Below are positions 7,618 through 15,204 of a stretch of 21,214 nt of DNA, one piece after another (the stretch's first letter is position 1; the number at the start of each line of letters is the position of its first letter). This DNA is from Coraliomargarita_B sp036735565. GTDB taxonomy: Bacteria > Verrucomicrobiota > Verrucomicrobiia > Opitutales > Coraliomargaritaceae. Location of the stretch: assembly GCA_036735565.1 (NCBI GenBank), contig DAINOC010000042.1, positions 1-21,214 on the forward strand, given 5' to 3'. The notes below the pieces were generated by a model that was not told where the DNA came from, did not search any database, and was given only the letters and a program-made list of their open reading frames with translations. The position numbers and the translations under genes were made by a program.

Positions 7618-8136
7618 TTATTCGTCTTCCTCCTTAACCTGCCGGTCCTCAGCGTGGTGAATCTCCTGAATCCGCTCCAACGCATGAGCCATCGAACTCA
7701 TCGTCGTGGCAAACCAAATCAACTGACCGCCAAGGACCTCCTCCCAGTGTTTCACCACAGGAGCACTCAGATAATAACAGGTTGCCAGCATATGGGTGTT
7801 TTCGACTTTATCAAAAAGAACCGTGGAAGTCGCCCAGCATAGCGACAGGTCGATATTATGCGGCCGTAGTGATTTCAGGGCGATCTGGTTCAGGTCAATC
7901 AGACCCAGATTCGATTCCTCCACCAGAAACTCAACCAGCGTGCTCTCCTCGAAGGCTTTCAGCTCAAACAACAACGTGCCCAGAATCGATGGGCTGATGA
8001 CCTCGGGGTCCTGCACCGCCGCCATGAATTTTTCGTTGGCTGACTCCAGGTCGCCCATGGTGATGAGTGCCTTATCCACGAGGGCGGAGCCGAGGAAGCG
8101 ATTACCCCGAAGTATCAATGCGCGATGTTCTTGCAT
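7618..8136 (-). CDS. Stand-alone MshEN (GspE N-terminal) domain protein
   Basis: A 172-residue protein that looks like the N-terminal regulatory domain of GspE/PilB motors without the motor. Residues about 13-37 (FLGSALVDKALITMGDLESA) and 51-75 (ILGTLLFELKAFEESTLVEF) resemble the two ~24-residue MshEN repeats, which in MshE bind cyclic di-GMP; residues 80-158 follow the rest of the fold and end in a helix around MAHALERIQ. The second repeat departs from the binding consensus (no glycine before the I/L position), so ligand binding is uncertain. The last 15 residues are strongly acidic. It is the first gene of the cluster, 33 bases upstream of the receiver pair, behind a promoter-like sequence. 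It may bind the motor, compete with its N-domain, or sense a nucleotide; which of these is unknown. Confidence 0.75.
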   Translation of the reverse strand: MQEHRALILRGNRFLGSALVDKALITMGDLESANEKFMAAVQDPEVISPSILGTLLFELKAFEESTLVEFLVEESNLGLIDLNQIALKSLRPHNIDLSLCWATSTVLFDKVENTHMLATCYYLSAPVVKHWEEVLGGQLIWFATTMSSMAHALERIQEIHHAEDRQVKEEDE

Positions 8137-8148
8137 AAAGTCGGATCA

Positions 8149-8178
8149 AGTATGTCGCACAGAAAACAAGCACGTCAA
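8149..8178 (-). promoter_or_regulatory. Candidate promoter of the MshEN-receiver-pilB operon
   Basis: On the minus strand TTGACG (8173-8178) and CATACT (8149-8154) are separated by 18 bases and match the housekeeping -35 and -10 elements at five and four of six positions. They lie in the 64-base gap between the end of the protease gene and the ATG at 8136. Transcription would begin around 8142, giving an almost leaderless mRNA, consistent with no visible Shine-Dalgarno before that ATG. No terminator for the upstream protease gene is visible, so read-through is possible. Confidence 0.42.
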
Positions 8179-8200
8179 GCTACTAGCCACGCCACCCTCG

Positions 8201-9652
8201 TTAACGCGAGCGCACTGTCAGGTAGCCGTAGTTCTCCTCATGAAATACGTAGAGACGGCTCACCGGCCGCGACTGCAACAACTGTCGGGCCGCCTGTAGG
8301 CCGGAGGGACGGGTCCCGTTTATTTCCAAAATCACCATCCCCTCGGCAAAGCCCGACGCGTAGGGGGAGTCAGGCGCAACCGCCGTGACAACGATACCCC
8401 CTCCCTGCGCCGCTTCCCGGAGAGTCACTTCAATGCCGTCGAGCAAGACTCCCGTCGCCGCCGAAGCCTTCGGATCACTGAGCGTTGCCGACAAGTTGAG
8501 CAACTGACCCTCGCGGCGGACGCTCAACCCGACCTTCGCCCCCGGGGCCAGCTCCCCGATCCGCAGCCGCAGCTCCGTCGCACTGCGGACCGGCACCGCA
8601 TCGAGCGCAACGATCACGTCTCCCGCCTGCAGGCCCGCTTCGTCCGCTGCAAGACCCGAAGCCACCGCCTGGACGAAGGCACCGGCCCGCTCAGGCACCT
8701 GGAAAGCCTCAGCAAAGTCGCGGTTCAAATCCTCGATACGCACCCCCAACAGACCGCGCCGTGCCTCCCCGTAGCGGATCAGATCCAGCGCCACCTGCCG
8801 TGCAAAGGTCGAAGGGATCGCAAACCCGATCCCCACGCTGCCGCCACTCCGCGAGACGATGGCGGTATTGATGCCCACCAGTCGACCATAGGCATCGACC
8901 AGTGCCCCGCCTGAGTTGCCGGGATTGATGGGTGCATCGGTCTGGATGAAGCTCTCGTAGCCGTCATCCCCAAGGATCTTGAGATTGCCCCGCTGGGTCG
9001 CCGAGACGATGCCCTGGGTGATGGTCAATCCCACACCCATGGGGTTGCCCACCGCGAAGACGATGTCCCCGACCTCCAGATTCCCACTGTCCGCAATAGG
9101 AAGGAAGGCGAGGTCCCCGGCTTCGATCTTCAATACGGCCAGATCGCTCTGCGGGTCGCGGCCGACCAGAGTGGCACGATACTCGCGCCCCCCGCTGAGC
9201 TCCACAAGTATCTCATCCGCCGGAGCACCGCCACGCGCCGCGATCACATGATTATTTGTCAGGATATAGCCGTCCGGCGAGATCACAACGCCCGAGCCAA
9301 TACCCTCCTGCATCCGCCGCTCTTCGATCTCCGGCTCACCCCCGCCCTCCGAGGGCGGATACCCGAAAAACCGCCGCAAAAGCTCTTGGCGGGGATCCAT
9401 TCCACGCTGCCGGATCACCCTCAGGATGCTGGCCGAATGCACCGCCACTACCGCCTCCTTCGCCGTTTTCAGGACCGGGGCGTAGCTGGTCCGGTAGCCG
9501 GCTCCCTCCCGGTCAATCGGGCTGCGGTCCAGCGGCATCAGGCTCCCCGCATCCGCTTTAGCCAGAACCTCGCGCACTACCGGCTCGGCCCCACATCCAA
9601 AGGATAATAAAACCAACACCGCCCAGTAGCCAATGAGACGTCCTCTTCGCAT
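8201..9652 (-). CDS. degQ: HtrA/Deg-type serine protease, lipoprotein form
   Basis: A 483-residue envelope protease/chaperone that handles misfolded periplasmic proteins. The start MRRGRLIGYW at 9652 leads into a hydrophobic segment ending LSFGC (Cys20), so the protein is probably lipid-anchored rather than soluble like E. coli DegP/DegQ. The trypsin-like domain has the full triad: His135 in TNNHV, Asp170 in QSDLAVL and Ser247 in GNSGG. Two PDZ domains follow (about 299-389 and 405-483); the second is divergent and ends the protein. The frame is open upstream to 9820, but that extension would run into the lpxA gene and lacks a signal sequence at its start, so I reject it. DegP versus DegQ identity cannot be decided from sequence alone. 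It follows lpxA in the same direction with a 76-base gap. Confidence 0.93.
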   Translation of the reverse strand: MRRGRLIGYWAVLVLLSFGCGAEPVVREVLAKADAGSLMPLDRSPIDREGAGYRTSYAPVLKTAKEAVVAVHSASILRVIRQRGMDPRQELLRRFFGYPPSEGGGEPEIEERRMQEGIGSGVVISPDGYILTNNHVIAARGGAPADEILVELSGGREYRATLVGRDPQSDLAVLKIEAGDLAFLPIADSGNLEVGDIVFAVGNPMGVGLTITQGIVSATQRGNLKILGDDGYESFIQTDAPINPGNSGGALVDAYGRLVGINTAIVSRSGGSVGIGFAIPSTFARQVALDLIRYGEARRGLLGVRIEDLNRDFAEAFQVPERAGAFVQAVASGLAADEAGLQAGDVIVALDAVPVRSATELRLRIGELAPGAKVGLSVRREGQLLNLSATLSDPKASAATGVLLDGIEVTLREAAQGGGIVVTAVAPDSPYASGFAEGMVILEINGTRPSGLQAARQLLQSRPVSRLYVFHEENYGYLTVRSR

Positions 9653-9728
9653 TTTCACGGAAACGATCGGTTCAGTGGTAAACTCATTACATCGACACTG
9701 CTTCCCGGTGGTGCGCCTGGGATTACGC

Positions 9729-10502
9729 CTAGGCCAGGCCGCGCTCGCTCGCTTCGACAAAAGCGATAAATCGCTGCGCCAAAGGGTGCCCGGCCAGTGA
9801 CTCGCTCTGTAAGCGTTCAATAGCCTGTCCCTTATTCAGCTGCTCTTTATAGAAGATCTTAAATATGCGGCGAACCAGTCCAATCTCCTCCGCAGAGAAC
9901 CCGGCCCGTTCGAGGCCCACTTTGTTATGCAACCGCACCGTCGCGGGATTGCCGTCTGCAATCATGAAGGGGGGCACATCCTGCACCACTTTCGAGCAGG
10001 CCCCCGCCATGGCATAGTCACCGATCCGGCAAAACTGATGCAGCCCGACCCCCCAGGCAATATTCACATGGTCGCCGACCTGCACATGGCCGCCCAGCGC
10101 AGAGTGGCTGCTCATCACCAGATGGTTGCCCACGATGCACTCATGCGCGATGTGGCTGTAGGCGAGGATGACGTTGTCATCACCGACCTTCGTCATGAGA
10201 TCCTCGCGCGTGGCGCAATGGACGGTGGAAAACTCGCGAAACACATTGCGCGAGCCGACTTCGAGGCGGTGGATTCCGCCACGGTATTTCAGATCGTGCG
10301 TCTTCCCGCCGACATAGGCATAAGGGTGGACCTCGTTATCCATACCCAGAGTGGTCATGCCATCCACCGTGGCATGGTGCATCACACGGGTGCCCTTGCC
10401 GATCCGCACCTTGGCCCCGATGTAGGCACAGGCCCCGATTTCGACGCCCGTATCCAACTCGGCGCCAGGTTCAATAATGGCCGTGGGGTGAATCGTGCTC
10501 AT
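9729..10502 (-). CDS. lpxA: UDP-N-acetylglucosamine O-acyltransferase LpxA
   Basis: A 257-residue cytoplasmic homotrimeric enzyme that transfers a 3-hydroxyacyl chain from acyl carrier protein to UDP-GlcNAc, the first step of lipid A synthesis. The left-handed parallel beta-helix is visible as hexapeptide repeats from residue 5 to about 185 (AIIEPGAELDTGVEIG and onward). The catalytic base is His120 in HIAHEC (E. coli His125); HQFC (155-158) and DVPPFMIADGNPA match the family. The C-terminal helical domain (about 190-257) is normal. At the position of E. coli Gly173, which sets acyl-chain length, I read Ala168 (AMAGACS), so the preferred chain may differ. It lies 12 bases after the lpxC-fabZ stop, so the two are surely co-transcribed. 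Confidence 0.97.
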   Translation of the reverse strand: MSTIHPTAIIEPGAELDTGVEIGACAYIGAKVRIGKGTRVMHHATVDGMTTLGMDNEVHPYAYVGGKTHDLKYRGGIHRLEVGSRNVFREFSTVHCATREDLMTKVGDDNVILAYSHIAHECIVGNHLVMSSHSALGGHVQVGDHVNIAWGVGLHQFCRIGDYAMAGACSKVVQDVPPFMIADGNPATVRLHNKVGLERAGFSAEEIGLVRRIFKIFYKEQLNKGQAIERLQSESLAGHPLAQRFIAFVEASERGLA

Positions 10503-10514
10503 CGTCGATGGGTG

Positions 10515-11849
10515 CTATTCCTCGGCATTGACCAGCATGAACATCAGCTCGGCGTTGGAGACGACCTTGTCTCCCACCCGGCACTCGCCGTCCGCCGTCG
10601 CTATCTTGTTGCCGCGGATCTTTTTGATTTTCACCCGGATGTGCAGCGCGTCCCCCGGCTCCACCGCCTGCCGGAACTTGACCTTATCCACACTCATAAA
10701 GAATGCGATGATGCTCTGCCCCACCTCGAGACGGCGCAGCAACAGCACCCCGGCGGCCTGGGCCATTGCCTCGATCTGCAGCACGCCGGGCATCACCGGG
10801 CGACCGGGGTAGTGCCCCTGGAAATAAGGCTCGTTGATCGTCACGTTCTTGAGCGCGACCAGCTCATCCTCGCTGACCACCTCCAGCACACGATCGATCA
10901 TCACAAAGGGATAGCGGTGGGGCAGAAGATCCAGCACCCGGCGGATGTCCATCGAGGTCTCGTGGCTGACCACAGGGGCGGCCGCCTTTTTTGCCTTCGA
11001 CGGGCCCGCGCCCTTGGCCTTCTCCAGAATCTTCTGCCGCAGCACCTTGCTCAGCTCGGCGTTGAGGGCGTGCCCGGGACGAACGGCCACTATGTGCGCT
11101 TTGATCGGCATCCCGGCGAGCACGATGTCGCCGATGATGTCCAGCATCTTGTGCCGGACGAACTCGTCCGTGAAGCGCAGGGGCTCCTTGGAGAGGATCT
11201 TGTCGCCTTTGATCACGATGGCGCTGTCCAGACTGCCGCCCTTGATCTTGCCGAGGTTGAGCAATTCCTCGATGTCCTCGTAGATGGTAAAAGTCCGGGC
11301 CGGACCGATCTGGGCGATGTAGGTCTCGGGGTCGATGTCGAGGCTGAGGTGCTGGGTATGGATGCCGCGGTCGTCGGCCGAGGTGCAGGTGATGCGGAAC
11401 CCGTCATAGGGCAGCGCGATCAGGGAACTGCTGCCCCGCGTTACCGAGATGGGCTCCTCCAGCACAAAATACCGGCGCTCCGCGTCCTGCTCGACCGGCT
11501 CGGCCTGCTGCACTAAATTAACAAAGTGCTTGGCCGAGCCGTCGAGGATGGGCGGCTCGCTCGCATCCATCTCGATGATCACGTTGTCCACGCCGCATCC
11601 GTTGAGGGCGCTGAGCACGTGCTCGATAGTGTGGACCTTGGCATGGCCGTCGGCGATCGTGGTGCTGCGCACCAGGTCATCCACAAAGTCGATGATCGGC
11701 TTGAGCTCGGGCTTGCCGAACAGGTCGATCCGCTTGAAGAGGATCCCCGTATCGGCCTCGGCGGGCTTGAGGGTCAGGTGGACCTCCTCCCCCGTGTGGA
11801 GGGACTTCCCTTTAATCGAGACTTCCCTGAGAATAGTGCGTTGTTTCAT
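10515..11849 (-). CDS. lpxC-fabZ: Bifunctional LpxC deacetylase / FabZ dehydratase fusion
   Basis: A 444-residue fusion of two lipid enzymes. Residues 1-275 are LpxC, the zinc deacetylase that commits to lipid A: zinc ligands His77 (HTIEHVLSALNG), His233 and Asp237 (FVRHKMLDIIGDI), and catalytic His260 in GHALNAEL. A lysine/alanine-rich linker (about 276-296) follows. Residues 298-444 are FabZ, 3-hydroxyacyl-ACP dehydratase: LPHRYPFVMIDRV, catalytic His346 in QGHYPGRPVMPG and Glu360. LpxC removes the acetyl group from the LpxA product, while FabZ competes with LpxA for the same 3-hydroxyacyl-ACP pool, so joining them may balance membrane phospholipid against LPS. Such fusions are known in Bacteroidota and some Verrucomicrobiota-related lineages. 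The fold and motif positions leave no doubt; the ATG at 11849 has no Shine-Dalgarno. Confidence 0.97.
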   Translation of the reverse strand: MKQRTILREVSIKGKSLHTGEEVHLTLKPAEADTGILFKRIDLFGKPELKPIIDFVDDLVRSTTIADGHAKVHTIEHVLSALNGCGVDNVIIEMDASEPPILDGSAKHFVNLVQQAEPVEQDAERRYFVLEEPISVTRGSSSLIALPYDGFRITCTSADDRGIHTQHLSLDIDPETYIAQIGPARTFTIYEDIEELLNLGKIKGGSLDSAIVIKGDKILSKEPLRFTDEFVRHKMLDIIGDIVLAGMPIKAHIVAVRPGHALNAELSKVLRQKILEKAKGAGPSKAKKAAAPVVSHETSMDIRRVLDLLPHRYPFVMIDRVLEVVSEDELVALKNVTINEPYFQGHYPGRPVMPGVLQIEAMAQAAGVLLLRRLEVGQSIIAFFMSVDKVKFRQAVEPGDALHIRVKIKKIRGNKIATADGECRVGDKVVSNAELMFMLVNAEE

Positions 11850-11911
11850 TTAGGACAAATCAGACCCGGACCATGGCTGAGCGCCACGACCCGCTAAATT
11901 TAAAACCGGAC

Positions 11912-11939
11912 AACGTAGCATGACTGCCGGGCATGTAAA
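11912..11939 (-). promoter_or_regulatory. Weak candidate promoter for lpxC-fabZ-lpxA
   Basis: On the minus strand TTTACA (11934-11939) and TACGTT (11912-11917) stand 16 bases apart, about 60 bases before the lpxC-fabZ start. The -35 match is good, the -10 match is poor. A run of A/T (around 11894-11904) lies downstream of it. It is the best candidate in the 150-base gap, but only a candidate. Confidence 0.22.
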
Positions 11940-11999
11940 GCATCGGTTTCCCGGAGCGATGGGGCATTGGCTCCGAACACCGCTGACCTGCGCCTCCCC

Positions 12000-12593
12000 C
12001 TAATCCAGCAGCGTGCGGATATCGACTACGGTCATTCCGGCGTTGCGGGCAGCCTGCATGCCGAGCTCAGTATCCTCGAAGGCATGGCAGCGCTCCGGCG
12101 CCACGCCGATGCGCTCGGCCGCCAGCAAGTAGGCATCCGGAGCCGGCTTGGGGTTGACCACGCAGTCCGCGCCGACCACGGCGGCGAACCAATCGCGAAT
12201 CCCGAGGGCTCCCAGAATCTTCTCGGCCACCCACTTTTCGCTGCCGGTGGCCACCGCCATGGGGATGTGCTCGCGGTGAAACTCGGCAATGGCCCGGACC
12301 GGCACTACCGGCTGGACCTCTCCCAGCAGCTCCAGGAAGAGCGCCTCCTTGGCCTCGGCGATGGCCCGTGCGTCGACCGTCAACCCCTGCTCGGCGGCCA
12401 GCATATCAATGATCCGGACGGCCGGCACGCCACCGAGCGCATAGAACCGCTCCTCCGGAAAATCGATGCCGTGCGCAGCCATCGACCGCGTCCAGGCGAT
12501 GAAATGCGTTGGCATTGTGTCGGCCAGGGTGCCGTCCATATCGAAGATCAGGCCATCGTAGTGCTCGTGGAGATTGCGCATGGGTTGATTCAT
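12000..12593 (-). CDS. HAD-family phosphatase, YqaB-like (sugar phosphate)
   Basis: A cytoplasmic HAD phosphatase of about 197 residues, closest in pattern to E. coli YqaB, a fructose-1-phosphate phosphatase, and to beta-phosphoglucomutases. Visible motifs are FDMDGTLADT (motif I, nucleophile and acid/base aspartates), VATGSEKW (motif II), the lysine in VVNPKPAPDAYL (motif III) and FEDTELGMQAARNAGM (motif IV). The cap segment after motif I is the small helical type, with LGGVPAVRIIDML matching YqaB. The start could be TTG at 12608, ATG at 12593 or ATG at 12581; 12593 has a GGAA five bases upstream and is preferred. It is divergent from the DUF502 gene, and its 3' end faces the 5' region of lpxC-fabZ. 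Exact substrate is not shown by the sequence. Confidence 0.92.
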   Translation of the reverse strand: MNQPMRNLHEHYDGLIFDMDGTLADTMPTHFIAWTRSMAAHGIDFPEERFYALGGVPAVRIIDMLAAEQGLTVDARAIAEAKEALFLELLGEVQPVVPVRAIAEFHREHIPMAVATGSEKWVAEKILGALGIRDWFAAVVGADCVVNPKPAPDAYLLAAERIGVAPERCHAFEDTELGMQAARNAGMTVVDIRTLLD

Positions 12594-12680
12594 CGATTCC
12601 GGCAGCAAGAGGCAAGGGAATCTTCCTTTTCAGTTGCGCCGCGCCACGAGTTTAGGATGCTTCGCTGCCAAAATCCGCTC

Positions 12681-13361
12681 ATGTTCCGATCGCTCAGAAA
12701 TGCCTTTATCACCGGGATCATCGTCGTCCTCCCCCTGGGCGTGACGATCATTGTCATCAACTTCCTCCTGCAAAAGCTGGGGACCCCGGCGAGCAACCTC
12801 TTCTTCTGGTATCTGGACCCCGCCTGGCGTGCGACGCCGGGTATCAACTTTCTCCTGGAGGTTGTCTCGATCCTCGTGGTGTTCTGCCTGATCACGATCC
12901 TCGGTTACGGTTCGCGCTTCTTTGTGGGGCGTTTTCTGCTGCGCTCTGTCGAGCGGCTCTTCGACACCGTCCCCTTCATCAACACCGTCTACCGCACAGT
13001 GAAGCAGATCGTCGACACCTTCAGCCACCAGAAGAAGGCGGTCTTCCAGGAAGTCGTGCTCATCGAATACCCGCGCAAGCGCTGCTACGTGATCGGCTTC
13101 CTGACCAGCCGCTCAAAGGGCGAGCCGCAGGAGGTTACGGGCGAGACCATCGTCAACGTCTTCGTGCCCACGACGCCCAATCCCACCAGCGGCTTTCTCC
13201 TTATGGTCCCGGAGGACGATATCACCCGCCTGAAAATGTCGATCACCGACGGGATGAAGCTCATCATCTCGGGAGGGGCCGTCGTGCCGCCCAACGGGGA
13301 TGGCCAGGCCGTCATCATCGAGAACCCGACGACTCAGGCGGCAACGCTCCCCGACGCCTGA
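12681..13361 (+). CDS. DUF502 family membrane protein
   Basis: A 226-residue inner-membrane protein of the DUF502 family, related to plant LIKE-COV proteins; its function is not established. Two membrane segments are visible (about 8-30, starting ITGIIVVLPLGVTIIV, and about 57-78, VVSILVVFCLITILGYG), followed by the conserved PFINTVYRTVKQIVDTF segment (about 97-113) and a soluble domain with VFVPTTPNPTSGFL and an ISGGAVVPP end. Length is typical. An in-frame ATG at 12657 with GAG six bases upstream would add eight residues; family members usually begin like MFRSLRNAF, so I chose 12681. It is the first gene of the long plus-strand block and lies 22 bases before the RecO-like gene. Confidence 0.92.
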   Translation: MFRSLRNAFITGIIVVLPLGVTIIVINFLLQKLGTPASNLFFWYLDPAWRATPGINFLLEVVSILVVFCLITILGYGSRFFVGRFLLRSVERLFDTVPFINTVYRTVKQIVDTFSHQKKAVFQEVVLIEYPRKRCYVIGFLTSRSKGEPQEVTGETIVNVFVPTTPNPTSGFLLMVPEDDITRLKMSITDGMKLIISGGAVVPPNGDGQAVIIENPTTQAATLPDA

Positions 13362-13383
13362 TTCCGGGGTCCCTTGTTCACCG

Positions 13384-14001
13384 ATGAGCGACCGCTTTCT
13401 TGTGCTTCGCCTTGAGCCTTCCGGCGAGTCCTTCCTCAAGCTCCACCTGCTCGGAGCCGACGAAGGGCTGCTCCTGTGCCTGAAGCGCGTCGCCAAAAAA
13501 GGGGGCTCCAGCAAACCGCTGCCGGACCTCTTCGATACCGCCGAGGTCGCACTGGAAGCCGCGAAACAGGGCTCACTCCGCTTCGTCCGCGACTACCATC
13601 CCACTATCCGGCGCTCCGCCATCGGCGGCCACTACCGACGCCTGCAACGGGCCTCCGCCTTCTGCCAACTGCTGGCGCTCAATGCCACTCACCTGCCGGA
13701 CCTGCCCACCCTCTTCGAACTGGTCACCCGCAGCCTCGATGCATTTGCCGGGAAGGCCCAGCCCGACGTGGTCTTCCTCAAGAGCCTTTTTCTACTGCTC
13801 AAAGACGAGGGCTACCCGGTCCAGGAATCGTGGTGGCCGGGACTGCCGGCCGGCCTTCGCTCGGCGGCCAAGGTATTGATCAACCAGCCCAGCCCCGTAA
13901 GCCTCGACGAGACCGCAACCGAGGCGTGCCACGCTGTCACGGAAAGCCTGCAGCGCTGGATCCGCGCCGAGACCGACCTCATCCTGCCCACAGACTCCTG
14001 A
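13384..14001 (+). CDS. recO: RecO-like recombination mediator, divergent
   Basis: A 205-residue protein that I assign to RecO with moderate confidence. RecO binds single-stranded DNA and, with RecR, loads RecA. The N-terminal ~70 residues fit its OB-fold pattern (VLRLEPSGESFLKLHLLGADEGLLLCLKR), and the following helical part fits: HYRRLQRASAFCQLLALN, then LFELVTRSLDAFAG and VVFLKSLFLLLKDEGYPV. The four-cysteine zinc motif of many RecO proteins is absent, and the C-terminal part is shorter than the usual ~240 residues. The start ATG at 13384 is the first in frame after the DUF502 stop; it has no Shine-Dalgarno. An alternative is an unrelated small OB-fold protein, but the order of elements and the overall layout favour RecO. 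Confidence 0.6.
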   Translation: MSDRFLVLRLEPSGESFLKLHLLGADEGLLLCLKRVAKKGGSSKPLPDLFDTAEVALEAAKQGSLRFVRDYHPTIRRSAIGGHYRRLQRASAFCQLLALNATHLPDLPTLFELVTRSLDAFAGKAQPDVVFLKSLFLLLKDEGYPVQESWWPGLPAGLRSAAKVLINQPSPVSLDETATEACHAVTESLQRWIRAETDLILPTDS

Positions 14002-14079
14002 CGGCTGTCTCCTGTCTCCTGCCCACTGTGCGTCGTCCATGGTTTGACAAAGCGGGATTTGGCGACCTTCTCTTCTTTC

Positions 14080-15147
14080 ATGTCCAAGCAAGGTGTCATC
14101 CTCCTTAACCTCGGTTCTCCCGATTCCACCGCAGTCGCCGACGTGCGCCGCTACCTCGGCGAGTTCCTCATGGACGGACGCGTGCTCGATGCGCCCTACC
14201 CGATTCGCTGGTTTCTGGTCAACTGCCTGATCCTGCCCACCCGCCCGAGGGAGTCCGCCGCGGCCTACGAGGAGATCTGGCAGGAGGGTGGTTCGCCGTT
14301 GATCCTCACCTCCCGCGCCCAACAGGCCGCGCTGGCCGCGAAGCTCGACATCCCGGTCGAACTGGGCATGCGCTACGGCAACCCGACCACCGCCTCAGCA
14401 TTGCAGCGCCTGCTGGAACAGGGCGTTGACGACTTGTTCATCGTGCCCATGTATCCGCACTATGCCATGTCCAGCTACGAGACGGCTGTCGTCCACCTGA
14501 TGGCGACCGTGCGGGAGCAGAAACCCGACCTGAAGACCACGCTGCTGCCCCCGTTCTACAAGGATCCCGGCTACATCGAGGCATTGGTCAACAAAGCCAA
14601 ACCCTCCATCGAGAGCGGCGGGTTCGACAAGCTGGTCTTCTCCTTCCACGGCATTCCCCAGCGCCACCTGGTCAAGGGCGATCCCTCGCACGACCACTGC
14701 CTGACCACGCCGGACTGCTGCAACACCTGCCACCCCGCCCATGCCACCTGCTATCGCCACCAGTGCGCCATGACGGTGGAACACTTCGTCGCCGCCGCCG
14801 GATTGCCCAAGGACAAGTATATGCTCACCTTCCAGAGCCGCCTCGGGCGCGAACCCTGGCTCCAGCCCTACACGGACAAGACCCTGGAGGACCTGGCGAA
14901 GCAGGGACACAAGCGCGTCAAGGTCATGTGCCCGGCCTTCACGGCCGACTGCCTGGAGACGCTGGAGGAGATCGCCATGCAGGGCCGAGAGAGCTTTCTC
15001 GAAGCGGGCGGAGAGGACTTCGAGGCGATTCCCTGCCTCAACGAGTCGCCCGACTTCATCGATTTTCTCGTCGGTAAGGTCCGTGACTGGCAGGCCGGAC
15101 GCTACGAGACCGCCCGGGCCACACCGCCGGCCTACGTCGAGCGTTAA
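14080..15147 (+). CDS. hemH: Ferrochelatase with a cysteine-rich insertion
   Basis: A 355-residue enzyme that inserts ferrous iron into porphyrin, the last step of heme synthesis. The N-terminus GVILLNLGSPDS and LGEFLMDGRVLD are typical, as are PMYPHYAMSSYETAV and the catalytic His190 in FSFHGIPQRH; Glu293 in FTADCLETLEE is the likely second catalytic residue, and LTFQSRLGREPWLQPYT is intact. Unusual is the segment after GDPS: about 25 residues with cysteines at 207, 213, 214, 217, 224 and 229 plus several histidines, replacing the short loop of E. coli HemH. It could hold an iron-sulfur cluster or a structural metal. A TTG at 14044 could extend it by 12 residues; I prefer the ATG at 14080, which gives the family N-terminus. 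It is followed by hemX-like and hemA. Confidence 0.96.
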   Translation: MSKQGVILLNLGSPDSTAVADVRRYLGEFLMDGRVLDAPYPIRWFLVNCLILPTRPRESAAAYEEIWQEGGSPLILTSRAQQAALAAKLDIPVELGMRYGNPTTASALQRLLEQGVDDLFIVPMYPHYAMSSYETAVVHLMATVREQKPDLKTTLLPPFYKDPGYIEALVNKAKPSIESGGFDKLVFSFHGIPQRHLVKGDPSHDHCLTTPDCCNTCHPAHATCYRHQCAMTVEHFVAAAGLPKDKYMLTFQSRLGREPWLQPYTDKTLEDLAKQGHKRVKVMCPAFTADCLETLEEIAMQGRESFLEAGGEDFEAIPCLNESPDFIDFLVGKVRDWQAGRYETARATPPAYVER

Positions 15148-15204
15148 CGGTTGCCAGCGCGCAGGCCGGGCTCCATATCCCTCCGCATGTTGGGCGAGAT
15201 TACC

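Noticed and set aside
9653..9820. N-terminal extension of the Deg protease
   Set aside because: It would overlap lpxA and would put the signal segment inside the protein.
9927..11516. Long open frame on the + strand opposite lpxA and lpxC-fabZ
   Set aside because: It is a mirror of two certain genes in GC-rich DNA; its translation is rich in His, Asp and Arg with no recognisable family.
11967..12680. N-terminal extension of the DUF502 gene
   Set aside because: It runs antisense to the HAD phosphatase and bears no relation to DUF502; the family N-terminus begins at 12681.
14044..14072. TTGACA as a promoter for hemH
   Set aside because: The -35 match is perfect, but no -10-like sequence stands 16-18 bases downstream.
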